The position numbers and the translations under genes are program-made. A DNA stretch of 64,000 nucleotides, from contig CAZMAT010000004.1 of the NCBI GenBank assembly GCA_964564435.1, positions 115,688 through 179,687 of the forward strand, given 5' to 3'. The notes under the pieces are model-generated. The model saw only the letters and a list, made by a program, of their open reading frames with translations. It ran no database searches and was not told the origin of the DNA. Shown here one piece after another: positions 32,229 through 41,765 of the stretch (position 1 is the stretch's first letter; each line of letters begins with the position of its first letter). The DNA comes from Fermentibacter sp964564435. Its GTDB lineage: Bacteria; Fermentibacterota; Fermentibacteria; Fermentibacterales; Fermentibacteraceae.

Positions 32229-33818
32229 TCAATCCGGGTCAAAAGCCCTCCCCCTCCCCCTGATCCTGCGCCCGCCGGCACCGGACGGGCTGACGAAGAT
32301 CGTCTTCTCCTGCGTGTAGGTCACCTCGCCCGGCCTTCCGCCCTTCATCCTCCTTACGTGCTGCACCATGGTCCAGTCCACCGGGACCACCGAGGATGTG
32401 CAGGCCGCTCCCTCCGCCGCCAGCTCGGCCGCCCGCCTGAGGACCGAGGCCGGCGGGTTGCCCCTGCCGGGTTCGCCCCTCAGTACGACGTGCGGTCCGG
32501 GCACTCCCCTCGCGTGGAGCCACCAGTCGCCTCTCCTGCCCACCCTGAAGGTCACCTCCTCGTTGTTCCTCGAGTTCCTCCCGATGAAGCAGGTCCAGCC
32601 CTCCGCGATCTCGACGGGCATGGGTCCGGCGGGGCCCGGCGGGCGCCTCCGGGAAGGCTCCGCCGCGGGTGCGGCGCCTTCCCGGGCCGCCTCCGCCGCA
32701 GCCTTCTCGACGGCCTCGATCCTCTCCTCGAGGGCGGCTATGCGCCCTGCGAGGGATGACGCCTCGGCCTCCGTGTTCCCTGCCTTCCGGAAGTACCTGG
32801 CGGCGTTCTCGGCGGCGGAGCGGGAGGGGCGCAGCGGTATCGTCCGGGTCACCCCCTCCCAGTCCTCCAGGCGGGCTTCCGAGGCTCCGCGCGGTATGGC
32901 GCCCGCGGAGGCGAGGAGCATCTGCCCCCACAGCCTGAGTGTGTCCGAATCCGGGAGACCGGCCAGCATGGCTCGCAGGTGGTCGAGCCTCTCACGCGAC
33001 TCCCGGGCCGAGGAAGCCGATCTGGCCAGGAAGGATGCGAGCCTTGCCCCTTCCCCCGCCCCGCGGGATGATTCGAAGGCCGACAGAGGGTCCTCGAGGG
33101 GCTCCCCCGGGCCCAGCGGCACGGGCATGGGCCCCCAGGGGCCCTTCCACGGCTTGAAATTCCTGTTCGTCAGGGCGTCCGCGAGGATCTCCGCGATCCT
33201 GGCGGGGTCGGTTCCCGTTCCGGATGCCTCGGCCAGCATCGCCGAGGCTGTCTGCGGCCCGACCCCCTCCAGGAGCGTGTATATCGGCCGGGGCGAGGTT
33301 GCGCCGGAGAGAACCGCAGCCGCCTCGCCCGAACCCCATTCGGAGGGCGGGAGCCCCGAAGGGGGCGGAGGCGCGTAGATCCCCCCCGGTGCTATCGTGC
33401 GGAACCTGCTCATCGTCCTGGTGACGATCCTGGTGCAGGCCAGTATCCTGTCGTCGCCGTCGCGCGTGAGTACGACATTCGCGTTCCTGCCGGCCGCCTC
33501 GAACCTGAGGGTCATGGCCGAGGACCTGTAGGCCTTCTCCTTCTTCAGGCGGAAGAGGAGGAGCCTGTCGGTGCCGTGCTGGGAGACGCCAGTCAGCACG
33601 CATCCCGAGAGAAGCGAGTCCCACGGTTCCGTTCCGCCGGTCGGAGAGTCCGGTTCGATCGAGACGCTCTGGTTCTCCGGGGAAGCGGACAGGACCAGGC
33701 GGCCCCTTCCCCCCGAGAGCCTCAGCAACACCCTGCCGTCGCGGCCTGCGCCGGCGGATGCCGTCCCGGCGCCCGAAAGGAGCCCGTCGAGCCTCCCGGC
33801 CACCACCGCGTAGAACAC
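32229..33818 (-). CDS. rqcH: NFACT-family ribosome quality-control protein (RqcH-like)
   Basis: This 529-aa protein has NFACT-N (about 1-200), helix-hairpin-helix (EGVGPQTASAM), a coiled coil (about 345-385) and the NFACT-R domain (IGRNSRNNEEVTFRVG, DWWLHARGVPGPHVVLR). RqcH binds 60S-like obstructed 50S subunits and recruits tRNA-Ala to tag stalled peptides. The Asp-Arg pair needed for tailing is present (GTDRLLLFRL). Start is GTG 33818, without a strong ribosome-binding site, so a slightly different start is possible. Confidence 0.88.
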   Translation of the reverse strand: MFYAVVAGRLDGLLSGAGTASAGAGRDGRVLLRLSGGRGRLVLSASPENQSVSIEPDSPTGGTEPWDSLLSGCVLTGVSQHGTDRLLLFRLKKEKAYRSSAMTLRFEAAGRNANVVLTRDGDDRILACTRIVTRTMSRFRTIAPGGIYAPPPPSGLPPSEWGSGEAAAVLSGATSPRPIYTLLEGVGPQTASAMLAEASGTGTDPARIAEILADALTNRNFKPWKGPWGPMPVPLGPGEPLEDPLSAFESSRGAGEGARLASFLARSASSARESRERLDHLRAMLAGLPDSDTLRLWGQMLLASAGAIPRGASEARLEDWEGVTRTIPLRPSRSAAENAARYFRKAGNTEAEASSLAGRIAALEERIEAVEKAAAEAAREGAAPAAEPSRRRPPGPAGPMPVEIAEGWTCFIGRNSRNNEEVTFRVGRRGDWWLHARGVPGPHVVLRGEPGRGNPPASVLRRAAELAAEGAACTSSVVPVDWTMVQHVRRMKGGRPGEVTYTQEKTIFVSPSGAGGRRIRGRGRAFDPD

Positions 33819-33901
33819 ACCGTCCAGACTGTACCTTCCTCTCCCGTGAATCGGGTAGAATATACCGACTGGCCCTTCACTGGAGGTGACCCCTGGAATC
33901 T
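33819..33901. promoter_or_regulatory. Divergent region between rqcH and yicC
   Basis: These 83 bases separate divergent starts. A -10-like TAGAAT lies at 33856-33861 facing yicC, but no convincing -35 is found. GGAGGTGA at 33883-33890 is a near-perfect Shine-Dalgarno sequence 11 bases before the yicC ATG. Confidence 0.35.
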
Positions 33902-34765
33902 ATGACGGGATTCGGCAGGGCCGGCGCGGATGCCGGTCCGGCCAGACTCTCCGCCGAGGCGCGGAGCGTCAATCAGAAGGGTCTTCACATACTCGTGAGC
34001 CTGCCGGAACAGCTCGCGGCCCTCGAGCAGGATGTCCGCGAAGAGGTGAGGCGGAGGTTCTCCCGCGGAAGGATCGAGCTCAGGCTTGCTCTCGGAGTCC
34101 CGGCCGGCGCATCGTCCCCACCACCCGTGGATGTCGCCCGTGCCGGAGAATTCGCGAAGGCAGCCTCGCTCCTGGCCGGCGAGTTCGGCATTCCCGCCGG
34201 TATCACCGGTGCCGACCTCCTCCGGATGCCCGGTGTCGCCAGGCCCGCCTGGGAGGTGGATCCGCCGGAGGGACCGGCCGTCATGGACTGCGTCAGAGCC
34301 TGCCTGGAAAGCCTCGCCGAGTCGCGAAGGGCGGAGGGTGCGGCCCTCGCGGCCCTTCTCTCCGCCAGGCTCGTGAGGATGCGGGATCTGGCCTCGAAGG
34401 TGGCCGGCCTGCAGCAGGAGTCGGTCCCCGCGGCTTTCGAGAGGATGAGGGAGAGGGTGCGCAGGCTCCTCGACGGCGCAGGGGTGGACGAACAGCGCAT
34501 GCTCCAGGAGCTGGCCATCCTGGCCGACAGGCTGGATGTCGGCGAGGAGCTCGAGAGGCTGGAGTGCCACATCTCCAGTTCGCTTGCGCTCGCGTCTTCG
34601 GACGAGCCCGACGCGGGCCGCCGGCTCGGGTTCCTCCTGCAGGAGCTGCAGCGCGAGATCAACACCCTCGGATCCAAGCTCGAAACACCCGAGGGCACCA
34701 TGATCGTCGTGGAGATGAAGAACGAGCTCTCCACGCTCCGTGAGCAGATCGCCAATGTCGAGTGA
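33902..34765 (+). CDS. yicC: YicC-family endoribonuclease
   Basis: This 287-aa protein matches YicC from end to end: MTGFGRA start, EARSVNQKGL, RIELRL, and the C-terminal GRRLGFLLQELQREINTLGSK and VEMKNELSTLREQIANVE. E. coli YicC is a broadly conserved RNase linked to stationary-phase growth. The order yicC-gmk-coaB is a common neighbourhood. It overlaps the gmk fusion by 11 bases. Confidence 0.94.
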   Translation: MTGFGRAGADAGPARLSAEARSVNQKGLHILVSLPEQLAALEQDVREEVRRRFSRGRIELRLALGVPAGASSPPPVDVARAGEFAKAASLLAGEFGIPAGITGADLLRMPGVARPAWEVDPPEGPAVMDCVRACLESLAESRRAEGAALAALLSARLVRMRDLASKVAGLQQESVPAAFERMRERVRRLLDGAGVDEQRMLQELAILADRLDVGEELERLECHISSSLALASSDEPDAGRRLGFLLQELQREINTLGSKLETPEGTMIVVEMKNELSTLREQIANVE

Positions 34766-36038
34766 CGCCGGCATGCTGGTGGTCCTGGCCGGTCCGTCCG
34801 GCGCCGGCAAGACCACCCTCGCCAGGATGCTGGTGGAGGAGGTCCCCGGCTTCGAGTTCTCGGTCAGCACCACCACCAGGCCCCCGAGGGGGGAGGAGCG
34901 CGACGGCACTGACTATTTCTTCGTGTCCGAAGACCGCTTCGACGAGCTCGTCCGCTGCGGGTACTTCCTCGAGTGGGCCGGGGTCCACGGGCGCCGCTAC
35001 GGCACCTCGAGGGGCTGGGTGGGCGAACGGCTGGCCGCAGGCCGGTCCGTCGTCCTCGACATAGACGTCGTGGGTGCGAGGAACGTCCGCCGGGCCATCC
35101 CCGGCGCCGTGCTGGTCTTCGTGGCGCCGCCCTCGCTGGAGGTTCTCGAAGGGAGGCTGCGCGGCAGGGGGACGGAGTCCGGGGATCTCCTCGAGGGCCG
35201 TATCGATGCAGCCGCCTCCGAGATGCGCTGGGCCGGCGCCTTCGACTACCTGATAGTCAACTCGGACCTCGATGCGGCTGCTGCGAGGCTGTTCGCGATC
35301 GTGGAGGCGGAGTCGGCCAGGGTCAGTGCCTGCGACTATCCCCGGCCAGCCGGGTTCCCGCCGCTCATCCGGGGCTCGCAGCGTGAGCAGTGGCGCGGGA
35401 GACGGATACTGATAGCCACGGGACCGACTCGCGAGTACATCGACGAGGTCAGATTCATCTCGAATCGCTCCAGCGGCGTGATGGGCTGCGAGCTCGCATC
35501 CGCGTTCAGGGCGGCCGGAGCCTCGGTGACGCTGCTCCTGGGTCCGTGCCGGGCCGTGCCGCCCAGGGCGGTCGCCCTGGAGCGCTTCACGGATTCGAGG
35601 GATCTGGCGGGCCTCCTGGGGAGGCTTGCTCGATCCCACGACATCCTCGCCATGCCCGCGGCTGTGGCCGACTTCAGGCCCTCCCGGAGGGTCCCCGGGA
35701 AGATGCCCCGCGGCGGGGGGTTCCAGCTCCAGCTCGAAGAGGTTGAGGATGTTTCGGCTTCGGTGTCCGGGCTCTGCCCCCTGCTCTCCTTCAGCCTCGA
35801 GTTCGGGGAGCGGGTGCAGGCCCTTTCGCGCGCCAGAAGGAAGATGGAGGCCAAGGGGGCCTTCGCTTCGTTCGTCAATGCAGGCGGGATCGAAGGCAGC
35901 GGGATGGACGCCGACTCGAACTCCGGCGTGCTCCTGATCGATGGCGGGGGAGCCGTGGACATCCCGCAGGGATCCAAGCGCTTCGTCGCCGAGTCGATAG
36001 TCTCCTCGCTGCCCGTCCCCGGCGGGCGCGGAGCCTGA
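34755..36038 (+). CDS. Guanylate kinase fused to CoaB-type phosphopantothenoylcysteine synthetase
   Basis: This 427-aa protein combines Gmk (residues 1-195: GPSGAGKTT P-loop, STTTRPPRGEERDGTDYFF, VVLDIDVVGA) with a CoaB domain (216-421: ATGPTREYIDEVRFISNRSSG, PAAVADFRP, KMPRG, SKRFVAES). Gmk phosphorylates GMP; CoaB joins phosphopantothenate to cysteine in CoA synthesis. The two genes are often neighbours (with rpoZ between), but fusion is unusual. There is no CoaC flavoprotein half here and no rpoZ between the parts. The frame is continuous. Start is ATG 34755; ATG 34773 is possible. Confidence 0.9.
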   Translation: MSSDAGMLVVLAGPSGAGKTTLARMLVEEVPGFEFSVSTTTRPPRGEERDGTDYFFVSEDRFDELVRCGYFLEWAGVHGRRYGTSRGWVGERLAAGRSVVLDIDVVGARNVRRAIPGAVLVFVAPPSLEVLEGRLRGRGTESGDLLEGRIDAAASEMRWAGAFDYLIVNSDLDAAAARLFAIVEAESARVSACDYPRPAGFPPLIRGSQREQWRGRRILIATGPTREYIDEVRFISNRSSGVMGCELASAFRAAGASVTLLLGPCRAVPPRAVALERFTDSRDLAGLLGRLARSHDILAMPAAVADFRPSRRVPGKMPRGGGFQLQLEEVEDVSASVSGLCPLLSFSLEFGERVQALSRARRKMEAKGAFASFVNAGGIEGSGMDADSNSGVLLIDGGGAVDIPQGSKRFVAESIVSSLPVPGGRGA

Positions 36039-36039
36039 G

Positions 36040-36801
36040 GTGGACCCGCTCTGGGCCGCCATAGGCAGCTTCGGCATCGAGACCGTCCATCTCCCTGCAG
36101 GCAGGAGGCCTTCCGGCTGGGGCCCGGCGAACGGCCCGGCGGAAGACGCAGGCTTCGACACCCCCGCCCCCGTCGGCGGCAGCGGGCGGACAGCGGTCGA
36201 GAACGGTTCCTCCGCGCTCGACGGCATGGCCGGGGTCCGCGACAGGCTGGGCTCCTGCGAGGCCTGCCGGCTGTCGAAGACCAGGAACAGCATCGTCTTC
36301 GGCGAGGGGAACCCCTGCTCGGGAGTGCTCGTCGTCGGTGAAGGCCCCGGGGCCAGCGAGGACGAGACCGGCAGGCCCTTCGTCGGCAGGGCCGGGCAGC
36401 TCCTCGACAGGATACTGGCCTCGGTCGGGCTGGACAGGGAGTGCTGCTACATCGCGAACGTCGTCAAATGCAGGCCCCCGGCCAACAGGGTGCCCTCCCA
36501 GGACGAGGCCGATGCCTGCGCCTGGGTGCTCGACGCCCAGATCGAAGCCATCGGACCCGGTGTGATCCTCGCCCTGGGGGCAACCGCGATGGCGAGGCTG
36601 CTGGGATTGAAGTGCCCCCTGGGCCAGGCCCGGGCTGCCGTGCACGACTATCGCGGGATCCCCGTGGTCGTCACGTACCATCCGGCGGCGCTGCTGCGCA
36701 CGGAAGCCCTCAAGAGGCCTGTGTGGGACGACATGAAGAAGCTCCGCCGGCTGATGGACGAAGCCGGCCTTCCCAGGAGGACGGGCACAGATGCGGGTTG
36801 A
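36040..36801 (+). CDS. Family 4 uracil-DNA glycosylase (Fe-S)
   Basis: This 253-aa repair enzyme removes uracil from DNA. Signatures are CEACRLSKTRNSIVFGEG (first two cluster Cys), VVGEGPGASEDETGRPFVGRAG, a NVVKCRPP region (third Cys) and the YHPAALLR motif. An N-terminal extension of about 65 residues is low-complexity. Start is GTG 36040, two bases after the gmk-coaB stop. It overlaps dnaB by 11 bases. Confidence 0.92.
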   Translation: MDPLWAAIGSFGIETVHLPAGRRPSGWGPANGPAEDAGFDTPAPVGGSGRTAVENGSSALDGMAGVRDRLGSCEACRLSKTRNSIVFGEGNPCSGVLVVGEGPGASEDETGRPFVGRAGQLLDRILASVGLDRECCYIANVVKCRPPANRVPSQDEADACAWVLDAQIEAIGPGVILALGATAMARLLGLKCPLGQARAAVHDYRGIPVVVTYHPAALLRTEALKRPVWDDMKKLRRLMDEAGLPRRTGTDAG

Positions 36802-38179
36802 TCCGGATTCCGCCGCTCCAAGGAGCGTCGACGCAGAGCGGGGCGTCCTGGCCGGTGTGATGACCGACCCCGAGATAGCCGTCGAGGTATTCGGCCTGCT
36901 CACCCCCGAGGACTTCCACGACGCAAGGCACTCGTATGTCTACAGGGCGTGCATGTCCCTGGACTCCAGGAACCGCTACATCGATCTGGTGACGGTCGCC
37001 GAGGAGCTGGAGAGGCAGAAGTGGCTCGAGCTCTCCGGCGGGATAGACTACCTGACCGGCCTGGCCGACGACATCCCCATCCTGGCGAGCGTCAGGCAGT
37101 ATGCCGAGATAGTGCGCGAGAAGTCCATGCTCAGGCGCCTCGGGGCCGCCAGCCGCGAGACCATCCGCGAGATCACCGAAGGCACCCTCATCGCGGCCGA
37201 GATCATAGACAGGGCCGAGAAGAGGGTGTTCGACATCGCAGAGAAGACGGCCGACCAGGATTTCCTCTCGATGGAGGAGCTGGTCGGGGTGGGCATGAGG
37301 GAGTTCGAGAGGGTAAGCCAGTCCGATACCCACATAACGGGGCTCAGCACCGGCTTCGACAGGCTCGACTGGATGACCACCGGCCTCCACGGCGGCGAGC
37401 TGGTGATCATCGCGGCGAGGCCGTCCGTCGGGAAGACGACCCTCGCGATCAACATGGCCCTCAACATCGCAAGGCAGAGCAGCGACACCGATCGTCAGAG
37501 CGGGGACACGGCCCGGCCGCGCGGCGGCGCGGTCTGCTTCTTCAGCCTCGAGATGGCCGGGCGCGAGCTGATCAAGAGGATCCTGTCCTCCGAATCGAAA
37601 GTCGGGATGGACGTGTGGAAGGGCGGTAACATGTCCAGCCAGGCCATGCTCGACTTCACCAATGCCTGCGACTGGCTCTCCTCGCTGCCCATGTTCGTCA
37701 ACGAGCGGGCCGGCATCACCTCGCTCGAGCTCCGCGCAAGCGCGAGGAGGCTGCGCAAGAGGTTCGGACTTTCCGCCGTCTTCGTCGATTATCTCCAGCT
37801 CATGAGAGGGGTGGGCGGAGAGGAGAACAGGCAGCAGGAGATAGCAAGGATTTCCGGCGACCTGAAGGCGCTCGCCAAGGATCTCGACGTTCCGGTGATC
37901 GCCCTTTCCCAGCTCTCCAGGCGGGCGGTCTCGCACGAAGGCCCCGCCCGGCTCCCGAGGCTCAGCGATCTGAGGGAGAGCGGTGCCATCGAGCAGGATG
38001 CCGACCTGGTCATCTTCCTGCACGAGGAAGGCGGCGAGGAGGCTTATGCCGACAGGAGCTACCCCCGTGACCGCTCGGTCAAGCTCGTGATAGGCAAGCA
38101 GAGGAACGGCCCCAGGGGCGAGATCGACATGGTCTTCCAGACCGAGCTGGGGAGGTTCCTGGAGATGGCGCGGGACTAG
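36791..38179 (+). CDS. dnaB: Replicative DNA helicase
   Basis: DnaB (462 aa) is the hexameric helicase of the replication fork. The N-terminal domain (about 12-110) contains ERGVLAGVMTDPE and FHDARHSYVYRA. The RecA-like domain has GLSTGFDRLDWMTTGLHGGELVIIAARPS, the P-loop PSVGKTTLA and the VFVDYLQLM Walker B. A short low-complexity insert (SSDTDRQSGDTARPRG) follows the Walker A helix. No intein was seen. Confidence 0.95.
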   Translation: MRVDPDSAAPRSVDAERGVLAGVMTDPEIAVEVFGLLTPEDFHDARHSYVYRACMSLDSRNRYIDLVTVAEELERQKWLELSGGIDYLTGLADDIPILASVRQYAEIVREKSMLRRLGAASRETIREITEGTLIAAEIIDRAEKRVFDIAEKTADQDFLSMEELVGVGMREFERVSQSDTHITGLSTGFDRLDWMTTGLHGGELVIIAARPSVGKTTLAINMALNIARQSSDTDRQSGDTARPRGGAVCFFSLEMAGRELIKRILSSESKVGMDVWKGGNMSSQAMLDFTNACDWLSSLPMFVNERAGITSLELRASARRLRKRFGLSAVFVDYLQLMRGVGGEENRQQEIARISGDLKALAKDLDVPVIALSQLSRRAVSHEGPARLPRLSDLRESGAIEQDADLVIFLHEEGGEEAYADRSYPRDRSVKLVIGKQRNGPRGEIDMVFQTELGRFLEMARD

Positions 38180-38180
38180 C

Positions 38181-39566
38181 TTGAAACCACGCCGCAGGAC
38201 AGCCTTCTTCTGCAGCCAGTGCGGGAACGGCAGCCCCTCCTGGAGCGGCAGGTGCGAAGCCTGCGGCTCCTGGAACACGATCGTGGAGGAGCCGGTACAG
38301 GAGGGTGCCGGCAGGCCCGGGGCCGAATCGGGCAGGAAGGCCGCGGCGGTCCTGATCGACGACATCCCGGCCGGCGACGGAGAGAGGATCCCCACGGGGA
38401 TACCCGAGCTGGACAGGGTCCTGGGGGGCGGGCTGTTCAGGGGTTCCATGGCCCTGCTGGGGGGCGAGCCGGGCATAGGCAAGAGCACGCTGATGCTCCA
38501 GCTCTCGCATTTCCTGGCGGCCGCCGGGGAGACGGTGCTCTACGCCACCGCAGAGGAGTCGCCCGGGCAGGTGGCGAACCGGGCAAGGCGGATCGGGTGC
38601 ACGGGGAACAACGTGCTCGTCCTCCCGGCCACAAGGCTCGAGGACATAGAGGACGCGCTCGGGAGGACGGAAGCCGGCATACTCGTGGTCGACTCGATAC
38701 AGACGGTCTATTCCGAAGCTCTGTCGAGCGGCCCGGGATCAGTGGCGCAGGTGCGGCACTGCGCCTCCGAGCTCATGAGGCTGACCAAGCCCGGAGGCAG
38801 GACCAGCCTCCTGGTCGGACACGTGACGAAGGACGGGACCCTGGCCGGACCCAGGGTGCTGGAGCACCTCGTGGACACCGTCATGAGCTTCGAGGGTGAC
38901 TCGAACCGTTCGCACAGGCTCCTGAGGGCGCTCAAGAACCGGTTCGGGCCATCCAACGAGCTGGGGATCTTCGAGATGACGCAGCACGGCCTGACCGGCA
39001 TCGCCGAAGCTTCCGCCTTCTTCCTCGGCCGGAGGCTCGAAGACCTGCCGGGGAGCGTTGTGTGCACCGTCATGGAGGGCACCAGGCCCTTCCTGGTCGA
39101 GATCCAGGCGCTGACCTCGCCGACCAGGTACGGGTTCCCTCAGAGGAGCGCCAACGGCATCGATTCCAGGCGCCTCCCCATGCTCCTCGCGGTGCTCGAG
39201 AAGCGCTGCGGCCTGGAACTCGGAGCGCAGGACGTGTACGTGAACGTCGCGGGAGGCGCCACTCTCGCAGACCCCGGGGCCGATCTGGCGATATGCCTCG
39301 CCGTGGCCTCGAGCAGGCTCGAGAGATCGCTCCCGGCCGGGCTGGCCGTTGCCGCCGAGGTGGGGCTGGGCGGGGAGCTCCGTCCCGTATCGGGCTTCGA
39401 CAGGCGGCTGAGGGAGGCCAGGACACTGGGATTCAACCTCTTCGCAGCGTGCAGAGACGACTGCGCGGAGGAGGACAAGGCCCTCAGAGGGCATTCGACA
39501 CTGTGCGGCTGCATCGAGGACATTCTTGCACCTCGGGGGCGCCGCGGAGGGGAAACGGAAGCATGA
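38181..39566 (+). CDS. radA: DNA repair protein RadA (Sms)
   Basis: RadA (461 aa) promotes branch migration in recombination. It has the N-terminal C4 zinc finger (FFCSQCGNGSPSWSGRCEACGSW), a RecA-type ATPase (GGEPGIGKSTLM), the RadA-specific KNRFG motif and a Lon-protease-like C-terminus. Start is TTG 38181, one base after the dnaB stop. It overlaps the PIN/TRAM gene as ATGA. Confidence 0.95.
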   Translation: MKPRRRTAFFCSQCGNGSPSWSGRCEACGSWNTIVEEPVQEGAGRPGAESGRKAAAVLIDDIPAGDGERIPTGIPELDRVLGGGLFRGSMALLGGEPGIGKSTLMLQLSHFLAAAGETVLYATAEESPGQVANRARRIGCTGNNVLVLPATRLEDIEDALGRTEAGILVVDSIQTVYSEALSSGPGSVAQVRHCASELMRLTKPGGRTSLLVGHVTKDGTLAGPRVLEHLVDTVMSFEGDSNRSHRLLRALKNRFGPSNELGIFEMTQHGLTGIAEASAFFLGRRLEDLPGSVVCTVMEGTRPFLVEIQALTSPTRYGFPQRSANGIDSRRLPMLLAVLEKRCGLELGAQDVYVNVAGGATLADPGADLAICLAVASSRLERSLPAGLAVAAEVGLGGELRPVSGFDRRLREARTLGFNLFAACRDDCAEEDKALRGHSTLCGCIEDILAPRGRRGGETEA

Positions 39567-40633
39567 AAGCCATCAATACCGAAGGTTGGGGCCCCAGGCT
39601 CCTCCTGCTGCTCGTTCTGTGCATCGTCGGGGTCTCGGCCTCCACCAGCGACTGGCGCCTGGGGCTCCTCCTCGGGCTCGCGGTCGGCACCCTCGCCATA
39701 GTCATAGAGACCAGGTTCGTCAGGCTGCCCATGGTCGACGCCGTCTACACGCTCGTCGGCGCCGCCACGGGGACGGGGCTGGGGCTCCTCGTCATGCTCC
39801 TGCTGAGGCTCGGCAACGTGAGGCTCGGCGATGGCGGCGGAGTGGACCCGTTCCTCCTCATCCCGCTCGCCCTGGGCTACGCCTTCGCCCAGGTGGCCTT
39901 CGCGAAGGTGCCGAGGGCTCCGGGCACCCCGGGAAGGGAGACGGTCGCTCCTTCCCATGCAGCCAGGGCGACCGCGACGCTGGTCGACATGTCCTCCATC
40001 ATCGACGGCAGGGTGGCCGATCTGGTGCTCGTGGGCCTGCTGACCGGGCCGTTCGTGGTGCCCGCATCCGTGAAGCCTGCCCTCGAGACCCTGATGAAGT
40101 CCAAGGACATGGTCCAGAGAGGCAGGGCCAGGCGGGGCCTGGAGACGCTGGAGAGGCTCGAGGAAGCCGCAGGCAAGTCCGGCGGCGTCGAGTACAGGGA
40201 CTTCGGGGACCCTGAGAAGGAGACCTTCCGCATACTCGACTGGCTCCGCAGGGAGCATGCGTCTCTCGTCAGCAGCGAGGTCACCATGCTCGACACCGCG
40301 GCCCGCGAGGGGAACAAGGTCATAAGGCTCGACGAGGTGGGCGCAGCCGCCCGGGCCGTGGTGCTCCCCGGCGAGCGGGTCCACGTCAAGCCGGTTCGCC
40401 GCGGGCGGAACCAGGGGCAGGCGGTGGGCTACCTCAACGACGGCACGATGATCGTCGTCGAGGACGGCGAGGAGTTCCTGGGCAAGATGGTGGAGGCTGT
40501 CGCGCACACCACCTTCAGGGCCTCCGGCGGCACCATGGTGTTCTCGAGGATAGCATCGCAGCCCGAGGAGGATCTGCGCGAATCAGTGCCGGAACCGGCC
40601 GCGGCCGGGACCGGAGACGATGAAGCCGACTGA
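39563..40633 (+). CDS. PIN/TRAM-domain membrane protein (YacL-like)
   Basis: This 356-aa protein has four N-terminal helices (about 8-120), a PIN nuclease domain (DMSSIIDGRVADL, RGRARRGLETLERL) and a C-terminal TRAM domain (RNQGQAVGYLNDGTMIVVEDG). The family is usually next to ispD/radA, as here. The third PIN acidic region, normally like TNDYNL, reads SSEVTML, so catalysis may be weakened. It overlaps ispDF by 14 bases. Confidence 0.87.
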   Translation: MKAINTEGWGPRLLLLLVLCIVGVSASTSDWRLGLLLGLAVGTLAIVIETRFVRLPMVDAVYTLVGAATGTGLGLLVMLLLRLGNVRLGDGGGVDPFLLIPLALGYAFAQVAFAKVPRAPGTPGRETVAPSHAARATATLVDMSSIIDGRVADLVLVGLLTGPFVVPASVKPALETLMKSKDMVQRGRARRGLETLERLEEAAGKSGGVEYRDFGDPEKETFRILDWLRREHASLVSSEVTMLDTAAREGNKVIRLDEVGAAARAVVLPGERVHVKPVRRGRNQGQAVGYLNDGTMIVVEDGEEFLGKMVEAVAHTTFRASGGTMVFSRIASQPEEDLRESVPEPAAAGTGDDEAD

Positions 40634-41765
40634 CCGGCCCCGCTGGGGCTGCATCATCGTGGCCGCCGGCAGGAGCGAAAGGTTCGGAGGCGGGGTCCCG
40701 AAGCAGTTCCTGCCCCTCGGAGGCAGGCCGGTCCTGCACTGGAGCATCGAGACGGCGATGTCCGCCGGCGGCATAGAGGATGTCTGCGTAGTCCTCCCGC
40801 CCGGGCTTCCGGGCGGCGACCTGCCCCGGGGGGTGACCGTCGCGGCCGGGGGTGCCAGGAGGCGCGATTCGGCGGCAAGCGGTCTGGCGGCCCTCGGGGA
40901 CTGCACGCACCTGCTCGTCCATGATGCCGCAAGGCCCCTCGCCTCCAGGGCCCTCTTCAGGCGGGTCATGGCGGCATGCCTGGAAACCGGGGCCGCAGTG
41001 CCCGCCGTCCCGGTCACCGACACCCTGAAGAAGGTGTCGGGAGGGCTGATCGAAGCCACCGTCGACAGGGCCGGGATCATGAGGAGCCAGACCCCCCAGG
41101 GCTTCGCGAGGGGGCTCCTGGAGGCCGCGCTGGAGTCGGGGGGCGATTTCACAGACGAGGCGCAGGCCGTGGAGGCTTCCGGGGCGCACGTCGCACGGGT
41201 CGAGGGCGAGGAGACCAACATCAAGATCACCACGCCGATGGACATGGAACTCGTGCGGGCGCTCTCACAGGGAAGCGGGAGCAGGACGGGCATCGGGCTG
41301 GACTTCCATCCCTTCGACGAATCAAGGCCGCTCGTCCTCTGCGGATGCAGGCTGGAGGAGCGGGGCGGGCTCAGCGGACACTCCGACGGCGATGCCGCGC
41401 TGCATGCCGTGATGGATGCGATCCTCTCCGCCTCGAGGCTGGGCGACATCGGCACGCTGTTCCCCCCTTCGGACCCCGCCTTCGAGGGAGCCGACAGCTC
41501 GGTCCTGCTGCGCGAGGTGACGGGCAGGGCCGCCGGTGAGGGCTGGCGGGTCGAGTCGCTCGACCTGACGATCATCGGCGAGAGGCCCAGGATCTCCCTG
41601 GTCAGGGATGAACTCAGGCTGGAGCTTGCCCGGGCGCTCGGGCTCCCGATCGACGCGGTCTGGATCAAGGGGACCACGACCAACACGCTCGGGGCCCTGG
41701 GCCGCGGCGAGGGCCTGGGTGCGCTGGCGCTCGTGGAGATCTCCAGGCGGGTCGTGCGGGGGTGA
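40620..41765 (+). CDS. ispDF: Bifunctional IspD/IspF isoprenoid synthesis enzyme
   Basis: This 381-aa fusion covers two steps of the MEP pathway. IspD (about 1-215; AAGRSERFGGGVPKQFLPLGG, HDAARPL, RSQTPQGF) makes CDP-methylerythritol. IspF (about 222-381; GIGLDFHPF, GHSDGDAALHAVMDA, TTTNTLGALGRGEG) makes the cyclic diphosphate. The intervening IspE is not in this gene or window. IspDF fusions are common in several phyla. Confidence 0.94.
   Translation: MKPTDRPRWGCIIVAAGRSERFGGGVPKQFLPLGGRPVLHWSIETAMSAGGIEDVCVVLPPGLPGGDLPRGVTVAAGGARRRDSAASGLAALGDCTHLLVHDAARPLASRALFRRVMAACLETGAAVPAVPVTDTLKKVSGGLIEATVDRAGIMRSQTPQGFARGLLEAALESGGDFTDEAQAVEASGAHVARVEGEETNIKITTPMDMELVRALSQGSGSRTGIGLDFHPFDESRPLVLCGCRLEERGGLSGHSDGDAALHAVMDAILSASRLGDIGTLFPPSDPAFEGADSSVLLREVTGRAAGEGWRVESLDLTIIGERPRISLVRDELRLELARALGLPIDAVWIKGTTTNTLGALGRGEGLGALALVEISRRVVRG

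Noticed and set aside
36791..38179. Intein or frameshift in dnaB
   Set aside because: The insert after the Walker A helix is only about 16 residues and the frame is continuous.
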